From Carboxydothermus pertinax (GTDB lineage: Bacteria > Bacillota > Z-2901 > Carboxydothermales > Carboxydothermaceae), in NCBI RefSeq assembly GCF_001950255.1, contig NZ_BDJK01000006.1:62001-126000 (forward strand): a DNA stretch of 64,000 bases. Direction: 5' to 3'. The notes beneath the pieces were generated by a model that saw only the letters and a list, made by a program, of their open reading frames with translations, had not been told where the DNA came from and ran no database searches. The translations under genes and the position numbers were made by a program. Positions 53,056-62,971 of the stretch are shown piece after piece (the first letter of the stretch is position 1; every line of letters begins with the position of its first letter).

Positions 53056-53100
53056 AAAAAAAGAGGCTTCTGGATTAACCAGGAGCCTCTTTGCTTTTAG
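53056..53100 (+). terminator. Rho-independent terminator, repeated at 54924
   Basis: AAAGAGGCTTCTGG pairs with CCAGGAGCCTCTTT (one mismatch) and is followed by GCTTTTAG. The same hairpin occurs after the DMT permease gene with a different loop. Confidence 0.8.
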
Positions 53101-53112
53101 GTGTTTGTTTTA

Positions 53113-53658
53113 TTAATTAGTGGTGCTGGGGGTTGTATAGATGCAGTTACCTGCCTGTCCCCGGCCTTGGCCTCTAAATTGGCCTTTACCCTGACCTTTA
53201 CCTCTTCCCATACCGTAGCCATTGCCACCTACGGTAGTTTTGTTGATGTTAGCTTTCACCTGTTCGGTCATTTGGGATTTGGCTAAATCCGCTTGAGCTT
53301 GAGTAATTTTCCCGTCTTTAACAAGCTGGTCTAATTGAGAAGTTCTTTCTTTGACGATAAAGTTTACCAGGTCGGTTTCGCTTTTACCTTTTTCTTTAGC
53401 TATCTGGGCTAAGGATTTTCCGCTTTGCCGCTCCGTCATTAAAGTGGTAGTGTCAATTCCCAAGAATTTAGCGATGGAATCCCGCATGCTGCCGAGGGTT
53501 TGGCCAAGCCTTGCCCCGTATCCCTTCATGGTTTGAACCACTGCTGGAGTAGGTGTAGTTGTATCGGCGGCAAAAATGGTGGCCGGGACTGTTGCCAGTA
53601 AAACACCTCCAATTGCTAAACCTGTTGCTAACCTTTTAAACCAATTTTGTTTTTTCAT
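53113..53658 (-). CDS. secreted DUF2680-like small protein
   Basis: The 181-residue protein has a signal peptide (LATGLAIGGVLLATVPATIFAA), helical repeats with GITQAQADLAKSQM-like sequence typical of DUF2680-type proteins of Firmicutes, and a Gly/Gln/Arg-rich tail (GMGRGKGQGKGQFRGQGRG). A cell-surface or envelope role is likely, but none is established. AGGTAAATATC lies upstream of the ATG. Confidence 0.65.
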   Translation of the reverse strand: MKKQNWFKRLATGLAIGGVLLATVPATIFAADTTTPTPAVVQTMKGYGARLGQTLGSMRDSIAKFLGIDTTTLMTERQSGKSLAQIAKEKGKSETDLVNFIVKERTSQLDQLVKDGKITQAQADLAKSQMTEQVKANINKTTVGGNGYGMGRGKGQGKGQFRGQGRGQAGNCIYTTPSTTN

Positions 53659-53995
53659 GATATTTACCTCCCAAGGTATTTTTTATTTTTGCTCCCTGTT
53701 TGGAGCTTACTTAAATCATAACAGGAAGGCTTTAAGAACCTTTCAGGAAAGTGTTAAAGAGTTGTCAAGATTAGCCAGCAGGGAAATTTATTATAATTTG
53801 GTAAAGATAATTAAAAATTAACAAAAAATTAAATGTATAATTAAGTGCCGTAAAGCACAATACTTGCCATTGGTGTTATAATAAAATTAAAATGACTATA
53901 GAAAATTAATTTCTAATAATAAATAATATTATGACAATTCAAAAATATAATATAGTTAAAATTTTTTTAGTAAAAATTGCAGGAGGAGATTTACA
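53659..53995. promoter_or_regulatory. divergent intergenic region, AT-rich
   Basis: The 337 bp hold no convincing ORF. They contain the ribosome binding sites of both flanking genes and a segment (about 53713-53755, AAGAACCTTTC) repeated at about 55003-55045. Possible -10 sequences are too many to choose from in this AT-rich DNA. Confidence 0.5.
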
Positions 53996-54922
53996 GTGAA
54001 CATGAGCTATCTTTATTTAGGGATTACGGTGGTGTTGTTTAGTACGTATGAAGTGGTAGGTAGAGCCTTGGCGGAATTGGTTAATCCTTTTCAATTAAAT
54101 TTTTTAAGATTTTTCTTTGGAGGATTTATCCTTTTGCCTATTGCTCTAAGTAATATGAAGCGAAAGAATATAAAACTTACTGGCAGTGATTTTTTGTTTG
54201 CCTCTCTAATAGGCCTGTTAAATGTGGTTCTAAGTATGTCATTTTTGCAAATAGGTATCAATATGACTAAAGCAAGCCTGGCAGCGGCGATTTTTAGCTC
54301 AAATCCGCTCTTTGTGATGCTTTTTGCCTATTTTATCTTGGATGAAAAATTAAACTTCCAAAAAATCCTGGGGCTTTTTATTGGACTCGTAGGGGTTGTA
54401 ATTGTCTTTTATAAAGATTTAGAGTTAGGAACTTCCTATGTCTATGGAATTATAATGTTAATTTTAGCTGCTGTAACCTATGGGCTTTATACGGTTTTAG
54501 GTAAAAGGTTTTCGCAAAAAACCGATAGTGTAATAATGAATTGTTTTTCTTTTATCATGGGGAGCATATTCTTACTGCCTATAATCTTAATAAAACACTA
54601 CCCGATTTTTTCCCTTCCGCCTAAAGCAATTTTACCTATGGCTTATTTAACTTTTTTTGTTACAGGTTTAGCCTATTACACGTACTTTTTAGGCTTAACC
54701 AGTATTGGTGCCGGAAATGGTTCGCTGGTATTTTTTTTAAAACCGGTCCTGGCAGGCTTTTTTGCCTGGATTTTCTTAAATGAAAAAATTACTATAGAGC
54801 TTGTGGCTGGAACGCTTATTGTTTTGCTTGGGATTTTCTTGGCCCAAAGAGCCGGTAGGGAAAGAATTGGGGAGATTAAAAAGGACTTAAAAGTTTTTGA
54901 AAAAGTAACTTTTAATAGTTGA
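53996..54922 (+). CDS. EamA/DMT-family permease
   Basis: The 308-residue protein has ten membrane helices in two EamA repeats (about 1-135 and 145-285). AAAIFSSNPLFVMLFAYFILDEKL and FLKPVLAGFFAWIFLNEKI are the repeat ends. It probably exports a metabolite or amino acid. The GTG start follows AGGAGGAG. A terminator follows, a second copy of the 53056 hairpin. Confidence 0.85.
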   Translation: MNMSYLYLGITVVLFSTYEVVGRALAELVNPFQLNFLRFFFGGFILLPIALSNMKRKNIKLTGSDFLFASLIGLLNVVLSMSFLQIGINMTKASLAAAIFSSNPLFVMLFAYFILDEKLNFQKILGLFIGLVGVVIVFYKDLELGTSYVYGIIMLILAAVTYGLYTVLGKRFSQKTDSVIMNCFSFIMGSIFLLPIILIKHYPIFSLPPKAILPMAYLTFFVTGLAYYTYFLGLTSIGAGNGSLVFFLKPVLAGFFAWIFLNEKITIELVAGTLIVLLGIFLAQRAGRERIGEIKKDLKVFEKVTFNS

Positions 54923-54923
54923 A

Positions 54924-54968
54924 AAAAAGAGGCTTCTGGAAATATCCAGGAGCCTCTTTGCTTTTAGT
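54924..54968 (+). terminator. Rho-independent terminator, second copy
   Basis: AAAGAGGCTTCTGG and CCAGGAGCCTCTTT around AAATAT, then GCTTTTAG. Sequence is the same as at 53056-53100 apart from the loop. Confidence 0.8.
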
Positions 54969-55087
54969 TTATATTTTTAATTACGCCTACGGACCAAAAG
55001 AATAACAGAAAGGTAGTAAGAACCTTTCGGAAAAGCTTTACAAAAAATTCTTATTGCCTTTTTCCCGAACAGTAGCTAAAATTTTAA

Positions 55088-55109
55088 AGTAGTCATACAT
55101 ATAACTACT
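55088..55109 (+). promoter_or_regulatory. operator candidate upstream of the TrmB-type gene
   Basis: AGTAGT-CATACATATA-ACTACT is a perfect 6-bp inverted repeat with 10-bp spacer, 18 bp before the start codon. It is a likely autoregulatory site. Confidence 0.5.
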
Positions 55110-55126
55110 ATGAAAGGGGGTTATAG

Positions 55127-55921
55127 GTGTTAGAAAAGTTAAAGTCTTTAGGCTTTAGCGAATATGAAGCAAAAGCTTACCTCGCTTTACTAAATTTAGG
55201 GGAAGCTACGGGCTATGAAGTGGCCAAAAATTCCGGGATTCCCAGGTCAATGGTTTACCAGACTTTGCATAAGCTTATAGAAAAAGGCGCGGTACAGAAA
55301 ATCCAGGGGGAGCCGGTAAAGTATCTGGCCGAACCTCCTAGTGAATACTTGGAGCGGTTAAAAGAGGAGTTTTCCGTAAAGGTCAGGGAAGCGAAAAAAG
55401 CTTTAGAAGCCATAACTCCAGGAGGAACCAAAGAACGGGTAATCCATTTAAATGGTGAGCAAATTCCTGGAAGAATTCGGGAAATGATCCACAAAGCTAA
55501 AAAAAATATTAAACTTTTAGCTTCTATCGCAATGGTTATACCCTATCAAGAAGAACTTAAAAACGCAAGGCAACGACAGGTAGCCGTTGAACTAACTTTA
55601 ATTGGGAAGGGAGAAGAATTACAGGAATTTAATCCTGTGGTTTTAACAACCGAGAAAACGATTTTAAGAAAAAGGGGTAGTTTAGGGTTTCAACTAATCA
55701 TTGACGGTGATGAGCTCCTGCTGGCGGAAGAAGGAGTGGAAAACGAGACTATTGGCATTTGGACCAGGCATCCGGTAGTAGTACATCTAGCAGAACACCA
55801 TTTTTTCCATCATCATGACTTGCCCAAACTTTTTAATGCTTTTCTCAGCGAGATAGAACCAGAGGTTAAGGAACACTACTGGAAAAAGATTAGAGAGCTA
55901 CAACAAAGACTTGAATTGTAA
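55127..55921 (+). CDS. TrmB-family transcriptional regulator
   Basis: The 264-residue protein begins with a winged helix (LKSLGFSEYEAKAYLALLNLGEATGYEVAKNSGIPRSMVYQTLHKLIEKGAV, about residues 3-54) and has a coiled linker and a C-terminal effector domain, as in TrmB-like regulators. GTG start with AAAGGGGG. It is followed at once by an EmrB-type exporter and an HlyD-type protein, so it probably controls that pump. Confidence 0.85.
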   Translation: MLEKLKSLGFSEYEAKAYLALLNLGEATGYEVAKNSGIPRSMVYQTLHKLIEKGAVQKIQGEPVKYLAEPPSEYLERLKEEFSVKVREAKKALEAITPGGTKERVIHLNGEQIPGRIREMIHKAKKNIKLLASIAMVIPYQEELKNARQRQVAVELTLIGKGEELQEFNPVVLTTEKTILRKRGSLGFQLIIDGDELLLAEEGVENETIGIWTRHPVVVHLAEHHFFHHHDLPKLFNAFLSEIEPEVKEHYWKKIRELQQRLEL

Positions 55922-55934
55922 AGAGGGTGAGAGC

Positions 55935-57503
55935 TTGGAGCACGAGCGGCATAATTTTGGGGAAAATAAGTGGCTTACCATGTTTGTTGTGGTTATTGGT
56001 ACTTTTATGGCTATTCTTGACACCTCCATTGTCAATATTGCTATTCCCAAGATGATGCAAGTTTTTGCAGTGGGCACCGAAGAAATCCAGTGGGTTTTAA
56101 CCGGTTATATGCTGGTGATGGGGGTGGTAATTCCGGTTACCGGTTATTTAGGGGATACCTATGGTTATAAAAGGCTGTATATTGCAGCACTATTTTTCTT
56201 TACTTTAGGTTCTGCTCTGTGTGGCTTTGCCTGGAGCAATAACTCGATGATTGCCGCCCGGGTAGTTCAGGCTATAGGCGGTGGGATGATGATGCCTGCC
56301 TCCATGACCATTATTTTCAACACCTTTCCCCGGGAAGAGCGGGGGATGGCATTGGGGATTTGGGGGATATCGGTAATGGTAGCCCCGGCTATTGGTCCGA
56401 CTTTAAGCGGCTATCTGGTGGAGTATTTTAACTGGCGGCTAATTTTTACCATCAACATTCCCATCGGTCTTTTTGGCATGGTTATGGCTGTGCTGTTTTT
56501 AAAAGAATCGGTGCGCCGACCTCATGCCAACTTTGATTTTCCAGGGTTTATCACTTCAGCGGTGGGTTTTTTTGCCCTCCTTTTAGCTTTAAGTAAAGGG
56601 ACTGATTGGGGTTGGAGCTCTACTAAAATCCTCTTTCTTTTCTGGCTTTCTGCTTTGTCCCTTACGCTTTTTACTTACTTTGAACTAAAGAGTCCGGAAC
56701 CGCTCCTGGATTTGAGCGTCTTAAAAAATCCTACTTTTTCCATGAGCTTAATTATTACTATGATTAACACAATGGGGCTTTTCGGTGGTCTTTTCCTTTT
56801 TCCTATCTTTTTTGAAAATTTGCGGGGTTACCCCCCTATGGATACCGGGCTTATCATGCTGCCGGCGGCTTTGGCCTCCGGTTTGGTGATGCCTATAGCT
56901 GGACGCCTTTTTGACCGCCTGGGGGCCAAGCCAGTGGTATTATTTGGGTTAACTTTGGCGGTTTTAAGCTCTTTTGGTTTGGCTCGTATCAATATAAATA
57001 CCGAACTCTGGTGGCTGCAAACTTTATTAATCATTCGGGCGATGGGGATTGGTTTTTCCATGATGCCGGTAAATACTGCTGGGATGAATGCCCTGCCTAC
57101 CTATCAGGTGGGGAGAGCTTCGGCTATTAACAATACTTTACGCCAGGTAAGTAGTTCTTTAGGGGTGGCAATTATTACTACCATAACCCAGCAGCGAGTG
57201 GCGTTTCACGGTGCCCGCATGGCCGAGGGCTTAAACCAATTTTCGCCTTTATTCCAGCAAACCATTAACTTTATTAAGACTGGTTTAGAGGGGATAGGGG
57301 TTTCACCTTTGGCTTCGGTTAAAGGAGCATATGGGGTAATAGCAATGAGGCTTTACCAGGTGGCATATGCTAAAGCAATTGCCGATGCTGTTTTTGTTAC
57401 TGCTTTAATTATGATTTTAGGGTTTTTCCTAACTTTCTTTTTAAAGGAAGAACGAAACATTCAACCAGGAGAAAAAGAAAAACTGCCGGTGGCAGAATTT
57501 TAA
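55935..57503 (+). CDS. EmrB/QacA-type MFS multidrug exporter (DHA2)
   Basis: The product is about 522 residues with 14 membrane helices. Motif A-like GYLGDTYGYKRLY, LDTSIVNIAIPKM (motif D1) and VAPAIGPTLSGYLVEYFNWRLIF (motif C and onward) define the DHA2 family. It exports lipophilic drugs by proton antiport. TTG 55935, placed after GAGGGTGAG, is preferred over an earlier start that would overlap the regulator gene. The downstream HlyD-type protein is the likely partner. Confidence 0.88.
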   Translation: MEHERHNFGENKWLTMFVVVIGTFMAILDTSIVNIAIPKMMQVFAVGTEEIQWVLTGYMLVMGVVIPVTGYLGDTYGYKRLYIAALFFFTLGSALCGFAWSNNSMIAARVVQAIGGGMMMPASMTIIFNTFPREERGMALGIWGISVMVAPAIGPTLSGYLVEYFNWRLIFTINIPIGLFGMVMAVLFLKESVRRPHANFDFPGFITSAVGFFALLLALSKGTDWGWSSTKILFLFWLSALSLTLFTYFELKSPEPLLDLSVLKNPTFSMSLIITMINTMGLFGGLFLFPIFFENLRGYPPMDTGLIMLPAALASGLVMPIAGRLFDRLGAKPVVLFGLTLAVLSSFGLARININTELWWLQTLLIIRAMGIGFSMMPVNTAGMNALPTYQVGRASAINNTLRQVSSSLGVAIITTITQQRVAFHGARMAEGLNQFSPLFQQTINFIKTGLEGIGVSPLASVKGAYGVIAMRLYQVAYAKAIADAVFVTALIMILGFFLTFFLKEERNIQPGEKEKLPVAEF

Positions 57504-57518
57504 CGGGAGGTGCTGGGG

Positions 57519-58604
57519 ATGAAGAAAAAGTTTTTAGCAGTAATTTTGATTATTGTGCTGTTAGGGGCTGGTTACGGTATTTATGCTTACTTAGATAATA
57601 AAAACTATGTTACTACTGATGATGCGAAAGTCACTGCTGATATCTACAGCATTGGCGGTAAAACTGGTGGTAAAGTGAAGGAAGTAAAAGTCCAGGAAGG
57701 AGATGAAGTAAATCCAGGCGAGCTTTTGCTAAAATTTGAAGATGATATTGCCAAAGCCCAGTTAGAGCAGGCCCAGGCGGGATTAAGTGCAGCTCAAATG
57801 CAGTTAAAAAAGGTGTTAAAAGGAGCCAGGGTTGAGGATGTAAACGCAGCTAGGGCTTTATATGAACAAGCGCTGGCTGGCTATAATGGGGCCAAGGAAT
57901 CATATGAGCAGCTAAGTAAAGATATAGATGACCTTCAGAAAAAATATGATGCTTTAAAGCCTTTACTGGCAAATCCAGCTACACCCCAGGAGGTAAAAGA
58001 TCAGGCCAATGAACTTTTAAAGCAAATTGGCCAGTTAAAGTACCAGCAGTTAGCGGCCAAGACCCAAATGAATACCGCTCAAGCTGGCGTAAAGGCAGCA
58101 AAAAGTAAGCTTGATCTGGCCCTAAACGGTGCCCAGTTAGAAGACATCAAGGCGGTAGAAGCTCAAGTTAAAGCCCAGGAAGCAGCTTTAAAACTTGCCA
58201 AATTAAACCTGGATGCGACCGAGGTAAAAGCACCGGTTAAAGGTGAGGTAGTCAAAGTCTGGGTAAAGCCCGGGGAAATTTTGGCTCCTGGCCAGACTGC
58301 CGTATCCCTGGCGGACTTTAATAACCTCTACGTTACCGCTAACATCCTGGAGAAAGAGATAGGCGGGGTCAAGGTTGGAGCTTCGGTTAAAATTTACGTG
58401 GATGCTTTGGGGGGGAAAGTCCTGTCCGGTAGAGTAGAGTCTATCGGCAAAGCTACCCAATCCACATTTAACCTCTTTTCCGCTGACAGTTTTACCGGTA
58501 GCTTTACCAAGGTAAGCCAGCGAATTCCTGTAAAGATTAAACTTTTAGAAAAGCCTGAGGGTCTTGTTCCAGGTCTTTCGGCAACGGTAAAAATTAAAAA
58601 GTAA
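57519..58604 (+). CDS. HlyD/EmrA-type membrane fusion protein
   Basis: The 361-residue protein has an N-terminal anchor (FLAVILIIVLLGAGYGIYAYL), a biotinyl-lipoyl-like half (GGKVKEVKVQEGDEVNPGELLLKFEDD), a long coiled coil (about 80-215) and a beta-barrel end. It would bridge the EmrB-like pump to the outer side. In a monoderm this helps release substrates from the membrane surface. The ATG at 57519 follows GGGAGGTG. It starts 15 bp after the exporter gene. Confidence 0.88.
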   Translation: MKKKFLAVILIIVLLGAGYGIYAYLDNKNYVTTDDAKVTADIYSIGGKTGGKVKEVKVQEGDEVNPGELLLKFEDDIAKAQLEQAQAGLSAAQMQLKKVLKGARVEDVNAARALYEQALAGYNGAKESYEQLSKDIDDLQKKYDALKPLLANPATPQEVKDQANELLKQIGQLKYQQLAAKTQMNTAQAGVKAAKSKLDLALNGAQLEDIKAVEAQVKAQEAALKLAKLNLDATEVKAPVKGEVVKVWVKPGEILAPGQTAVSLADFNNLYVTANILEKEIGGVKVGASVKIYVDALGGKVLSGRVESIGKATQSTFNLFSADSFTGSFTKVSQRIPVKIKLLEKPEGLVPGLSATVKIKK

Positions 58605-58611
58605 GAGAGAA

Positions 58612-58645
58612 AAGCCGGTCTTTTTAAAGGGCCGGCTATTTAGTT
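58612..58645 (+). terminator. Rho-independent terminator after the efflux operon
   Basis: AGCCGG and CCGGCT pair around a T-rich loop with further A/T pairing possible. Confidence 0.6.
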
Positions 58646-58791
58646 GCTTAAAATAGCAATATCATTTTTCAATATGCGTCATAAGATAAACAAATTGGAC
58701 AAGCAACTTTTTCCATGTTACATTATTTTTAAGGAACGGTTTTGAAGATTTGGCCTGACTGCCTTGAGTTCAGCAGAGAGGGGGCGTTTGG

Positions 58792-59160
58792 ATGAGTAGG
58801 TTAAAACTCCTTTTTCATGTCAACGAATCTGATAAATGGCAAAGGGCGTTTGTGAATATCACTAATTTTTTAAATGATGTTGGCCAAGGGAATGCTGACA
58901 TTGAAGTAGTGGCTAACGGTGAGGCGGTTTTGTCATTCAAGAGCAGTAGCGATCAGCTCAATGGAACAACAAGTGGATCGCTGATGGGGCAGATGAAGAA
59001 GTTATCGGAGATGGGAGTAAACTTTGTTGCGTGCCGGAATGCTCTTAAGGCTCAGTCAATCGCCGAAGAGAGTCTCCCTAACTTTGTGACAGTTGTACCG
59101 GCTGGCATAACAGAAATTGCCAAAAAACAAACGGAAGGGTATGCTTACATAAAGCCCTGA
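58792..59160 (+). CDS. DsrE/DsrF-like protein
   Basis: The 122-residue protein has the DsrE-like alpha/beta layout: KLLFHVNESDKWQRAFVNITNFLND, DIEVVANGEAV, and GVNFVACRNALKAQS with a single Cys at the position used in sulfur-relay proteins. FVTVVPAGITEIAKKQTEGYAYIKP ends the chain. It may carry sulfur or just bind small molecules. It stands alone upstream of a TatD-like gene; the ribosome binding site is GAGGGGG. Confidence 0.75.
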   Translation: MSRLKLLFHVNESDKWQRAFVNITNFLNDVGQGNADIEVVANGEAVLSFKSSSDQLNGTTSGSLMGQMKKLSEMGVNFVACRNALKAQSIAEESLPNFVTVVPAGITEIAKKQTEGYAYIKP

Positions 59161-59233
59161 TTAAATAATAATTTAAACTAATGGCGATAAAAGGGAGAGT
59201 CCAAGGCGTAATAAAAGGGGGAATAAAATCTAT

Positions 59234-59995
59234 ATGGTAGAAATTGTAGATTCTCATACTCATGTCTCGATGCTTTCGTACGAGGGGTTGGAAAACATGG
59301 CCCTGGCTGGGGTGAAGAAGGTTATTGGCTGCTCCCTATTTTTCGGGGCTAAACATGCCCAAACCCTTTTTGATCATTTCCACCAAATGTTAACCCTTTC
59401 GCTGAGAAATGCTGCCCAAAATGGTATCAGGCTTTTTGTCGCTGTTGGTGTTCATCCCATGGGGACACCGGAAGATTGGCCCAGGGTGGTTGATGCCCTG
59501 CCAAACTACCTGAAGATGAGCAATGTCATTGGTTTAGGAGAAATCGGCCTCCATGAGGGGAGTCAGCGGGAACAGGATGTCCTCAAGGAGCAATTGAAGG
59601 TGGCCAAGGAATACGGGGTACCGGTAATCCTTCATACCCCTCCCCAGAATAGGATAGAAATAACTAAGAAAACAATGGAAATTGCCGCCTCCGTCGGGAT
59701 AGAACCCGGAAAAATGGTCATCGACCACGCTAATTTGGATATTATTGACTTAATCGAGGAGTTTGGGGCTATTCCCGGGCTTACCATCCGTCCGGAGGGA
59801 ATCACTCCTCAGCTACTTTTAAATCACCTGGAACGATTTCAACGAGGTGTCCTGAATAGCGATTACAGCAATCTCAAGCCTAACGATCCCCTTAGTGTTC
59901 CCAGGGCTGTGCGGTATTTGGAACTTAACGGGGTTCCTGCGGAAATCACTGCCAGGATTGCAAGATTTAATGCTGAAGAATTGTTTGGTATTTAG
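59234..59995 (+). CDS. TatD-related metal-dependent hydrolase
   Basis: The 253-residue TIM-barrel protein has VDSHTHVSM (HxH metal ligands, about residues 5-13), VGVHPMGTPEDW, GLGEIGLHEG (Glu ligand), ILHTPP and IDHANLD (His ligands) in the order of TatD enzymes. It probably hydrolyses a phosphodiester or amide; the substrate is not known. The family is normally a DNase, but this branch is distinct. Confidence 0.8.
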   Translation: MVEIVDSHTHVSMLSYEGLENMALAGVKKVIGCSLFFGAKHAQTLFDHFHQMLTLSLRNAAQNGIRLFVAVGVHPMGTPEDWPRVVDALPNYLKMSNVIGLGEIGLHEGSQREQDVLKEQLKVAKEYGVPVILHTPPQNRIEITKKTMEIAASVGIEPGKMVIDHANLDIIDLIEEFGAIPGLTIRPEGITPQLLLNHLERFQRGVLNSDYSNLKPNDPLSVPRAVRYLELNGVPAEITARIARFNAEELFGI

Positions 59996-60158
59996 ATAAC
60001 CAAGGGTTATGACCCGTTTAAAAAATAGCCTTAAAGGAAAGAAAAGGGGCTGGTTTCGAAAGTACGATGGTGCTTTTGGAACGGCCCTTTTTTGCTTTTA
60101 CGTTATCTATGCTATTATTAAGGCAAAAGCTGTTATTATTAAAGAAGGTGTTGATAAA

Positions 60159-61145
60159 ATGGTGAAAAAAATTACCTTTTTAGGATTAATAATCGGAATA
60201 ATTTTTATAGCAGGCTGCGAGGTCGGTGCCCAACCGGAGAAAGCCAAATGGACTGTAGGGATCTTAGCTGCCAGCAGTATAAAGGCGGAAAAAATCGTTG
60301 GCCTTAAGCAAGGTTTAGCGGATTTAGGGATTATCGAGGGAAAAGATGTTAACTATATTATTTTAAATGCCGAAGGCGAGCGGGAACAACTTTTGCCTTT
60401 AGCCCGAAAGTTAGTCCATGAGAAGCCGGATGTGCTGGTCGCCACCGGAGGTGTGGAAGCGGATGCCCTGAAAAGAGCAGCTAAGAATCAAGACACTCCC
60501 ATTGTTTTTATCGGAGCTGCTTCTTCGGTAGAAGGTGGTCTGGTAAAAAGCTTTATCGAACCGGGAGGACAAATTACCGGGGTGGATAATTATCATGCGG
60601 AGTTGGCCGGAAAAAGGTTGGAATTGTTAAAGAAGTTATTGCCGCCGGTGAATAAGGTTATCGTTCTTTATGACCCTAAGGTGCCTCCCGGTTATACCAG
60701 TTTGAAAATTGTTAAAGATACAGCAAAAGATTTGGGAATAGAAATAAAAACCATAGCAGTAAGTTCAAGGGCTGAATTTAAAACAAAATTGAACCAACAA
60801 TCTCTAAAAGGATTTGATGCTATTCTCCCTTTATCCAGTTTTTTGCTGGAAACTTTAACCCAGGATTTATTAAAGCTTTCTTTGCAATATAAGATTCCGG
60901 TTATGGGTATTTTTGAGCAGGAGGCGGACCGGGGTTATTTTGCAGCTTATGGAGTTTCCATGTACAACCAGGGGTATCAGGGAGCCAGGATTGTGGCCAA
61001 AGTACTGCACGGCCAGCAACCGGAACAGATTCCTGTAGAAACACCGGATAATCTGGAATTGGTGGTAAATCTGCGTACAGCAAAGAAGTTAGGACTTAAG
61101 CTTAATGCAACCGGATTGAGTTTTGCTAAAACTGTAATTAAGTAA
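60159..61145 (+). CDS. ABC-type substrate-binding lipoprotein (ABC_sub_bind, COG2984)
   Basis: The 328-residue protein starts VKKITFLGLIIGIIFIAGCE, a lipoprotein signal peptide with lipobox, and folds as a two-lobed periplasmic binding protein (VGILAASSIKAEKIVGLKQGLADLG; VLVATGGVEADAL). ATG 60159 follows AAGAAGGTG; the frame is open from 60009 but the extra 50 residues look non-coding. No permease or ATPase is nearby. It is followed directly by a sensor kinase and a sigma-54 regulator, so it may serve as a sensor. Confidence 0.8.
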   Translation: MVKKITFLGLIIGIIFIAGCEVGAQPEKAKWTVGILAASSIKAEKIVGLKQGLADLGIIEGKDVNYIILNAEGEREQLLPLARKLVHEKPDVLVATGGVEADALKRAAKNQDTPIVFIGAASSVEGGLVKSFIEPGGQITGVDNYHAELAGKRLELLKKLLPPVNKVIVLYDPKVPPGYTSLKIVKDTAKDLGIEIKTIAVSSRAEFKTKLNQQSLKGFDAILPLSSFLLETLTQDLLKLSLQYKIPVMGIFEQEADRGYFAAYGVSMYNQGYQGARIVAKVLHGQQPEQIPVETPDNLELVVNLRTAKKLGLKLNATGLSFAKTVIK

Positions 61146-61162
61146 AATTGAGGCGATTTGCG

Positions 61163-62971
61163 ATGAAATTTTGGAACAGGATAAAAATTAAGGTTTTAGC
61201 CTTTGGTATTCTTATGTCCATTATACCTCTGGTGTCACTGACCTATCTAAATGTTCGGGCAGCCGAAAAGGATTTACTGGTATCCATTCAGCAGCGGAAT
61301 ACTGATCTGGTAAAAGGAATAGCTATGGATATCGGTCAGTTGATTTCCGGAATAGAAGATAAAATTTCCGCTGCCGGTAATGTTTTCGGGGAAGCGCTTT
61401 TGCAGCAGGACCGGGAAAGTCAGGAAAAATTCCTTTATATCTTTTTACGGGATATACCGGCCGTTGAAGATATTAGTCTTCTGGACGAGCGGGGAAGAGA
61501 GGTTGCCCGGGTATCCAAACGGGAAGTAATTACTCCCCAAAAACTGTCCCAAGTAGATCCGGAACTCTTAAGCAAAGAAGGAATGGTCAAAAGCTATCAG
61601 ACTGCTGACCGGCGAACCATGGTCAGTTTAATTATCCCGGTGAAAAGTTTGTTGACCCGGGAAATTAAAGGTGGTTTTTATGTTCAGGTTAATTTAAGGC
61701 CTGTTATGAATACCGTCCTGGCCAAGTACGGTAACCAAGACGGCGACATTTTTGTGGTTAATAATGATGGAAAATTAATTGCCCATGAAGATTTCAGTCA
61801 GGTTTTAAGACAAACTCCGGTAAGCTCCAGCCTTGCTGTCCGCCGTTTTATGGAGGGAAAGGAATATGAAGGTACGTTGCCTTTAAGATATGTTTCTTTT
61901 AACGGCGAGGAAGTATTGGGGGTTTATGCACCTATAAAAAAATTAGGGTGGGCAGCGGTTATGGAAATACCGGTTCGTGAAGCTTACAGACCCATTACTG
62001 CTTTGAAGTTTAAGTTTCTAATAATAACTTTTTTTGTGGTAGTGTTGGTTGTGATAACCAGTATTCTTTTTGCTTTGCGTTTTACGAAACCTATTGAGGT
62101 TTTAGAGCAGGGAGCCAGGCGGGTGGCTGCCGGCGACCTGAACTTTGTTTTACCCAAAACTACCGATGATGAAATCGGGCAATTGGTAGATGCTTTTAAC
62201 TTTATGACGCAACAGATAAAGCAAAAATCTGCAGAACTTATTCAAACGGAAAAAATGGCAGCTTTAGGGTTACTGGCTGCCGGAATAGCCCATGAAATTA
62301 ATAACCCTTTAGCTACTGTGTCTGCTTATGCTGAAGACCTGTTGGAGAGGATTGCTGATGAAGATGTAAGGGAGCTTCACCGCTCCGGGGAATTGGCGAG
62401 ATACTTACAGGTAATCTGTAAACAGATAGAAAGGTGCAAAAAAATTACCGGAAGTTTGTTAAATTTTGCCAGACAACCTGCCGGTCATATGATTGACATA
62501 AATCTTAACGAATTGCTGGAAGATACTTTGGCCCTGGTTAATCACCGGATTAAACAACTTGGCATTCAGGTTGAGAAAGAATTTAATATAGATTTGCCTG
62601 TGGTTAAAGGGGACCTTTCCCAGCTACAACAGGTTTTGCTCAATATTATCGGTAATGCTCTGGATGCTATGGAAACAACGGGAGGACGGCTTAAACTTAT
62701 TACTGAAAAAAGAGAAAAAGATTTAGTAATTAAAATAATTGACACCGGAACCGGCATTGCCCAGGAGGAGCTGAAGAAAGTTTTTGATCCTTTCTATACT
62801 ACAAAACCGTTGGGTAAAGGTACTGGTCTGGGACTATCCATTTGTTACGGTATTGTTAAAGAAATGAAGGGGGATATTCAAATTAGTAGCAGGTTAGGTA
62901 AGGGAACAACGGTAACTATTATTTTACCGGTGGAGCGGAAAGAAGGTGAGAAAGATGAAGGAAACAATTAA
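61163..62971 (+). CDS. sensor histidine kinase with Cache, HAMP, HisKA and HATPase domains
   Basis: The product is about 602 residues with two transmembrane helices (about 8-28 and 277-300), a dCache-like external sensor between them, a HAMP domain (about 300-355), HisKA (phospho-His in [15 protein letters not shown]) and HATPase with [18 protein letters not shown] and GLGLSI. ATG 61163 follows GAGG. The following gene overlaps by 17 bases and encodes the response regulator. Confidence 0.9.
   Translation: MKFWNRIKIKVLAFGILMSIIPLVSLTYLNVRAAEKDLLVSIQQRNTDLVKGIAMDIGQLISGIEDKISAAGNVFGEALLQQDRESQEKFLYIFLRDIPAVEDISLLDERGREVARVSKREVITPQKLSQVDPELLSKEGMVKSYQTADRRTMVSLIIPVKSLLTREIKGGFYVQVNLRPVMNTVLAKYGNQDGDIFVVNNDGKLIAHEDFSQVLRQTPVSSSLAVRRFMEGKEYEGTLPLRYVSFNGEEVLGVYAPIKKLGWAAVMEIPVREAYRPITALKFKFLIITFFVVVLVVITSILFALRFTKPIEVLEQGARRVAAGDLNFVLPKTTDDEIGQLVDAFNFMTQQIKQKSAELIQTEKMAALGLLAAGIAHEINNPLATVSAYAEDLLERIADEDVRELHRSGELARYLQVICKQIERCKKITGSLLNFARQPAGHMIDINLNELLEDTLALVNHRIKQLGIQVEKEFNIDLPVVKGDLSQLQQVLLNIIGNALDAMETTGGRLKLITEKREKDLVIKIIDTGTGIAQEELKKVFDPFYTTKPLGKGTGLGLSICYGIVKEMKGDIQISSRLGKGTTVTIILPVERKEGEKDEGNN

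Noticed and set aside
60009-60158. 50-residue N-terminal extension of the binding lipoprotein
   Set aside because: A lipoprotein signal peptide with lipobox begins at 60159 behind a good ribosome binding site; the extension would bury it.
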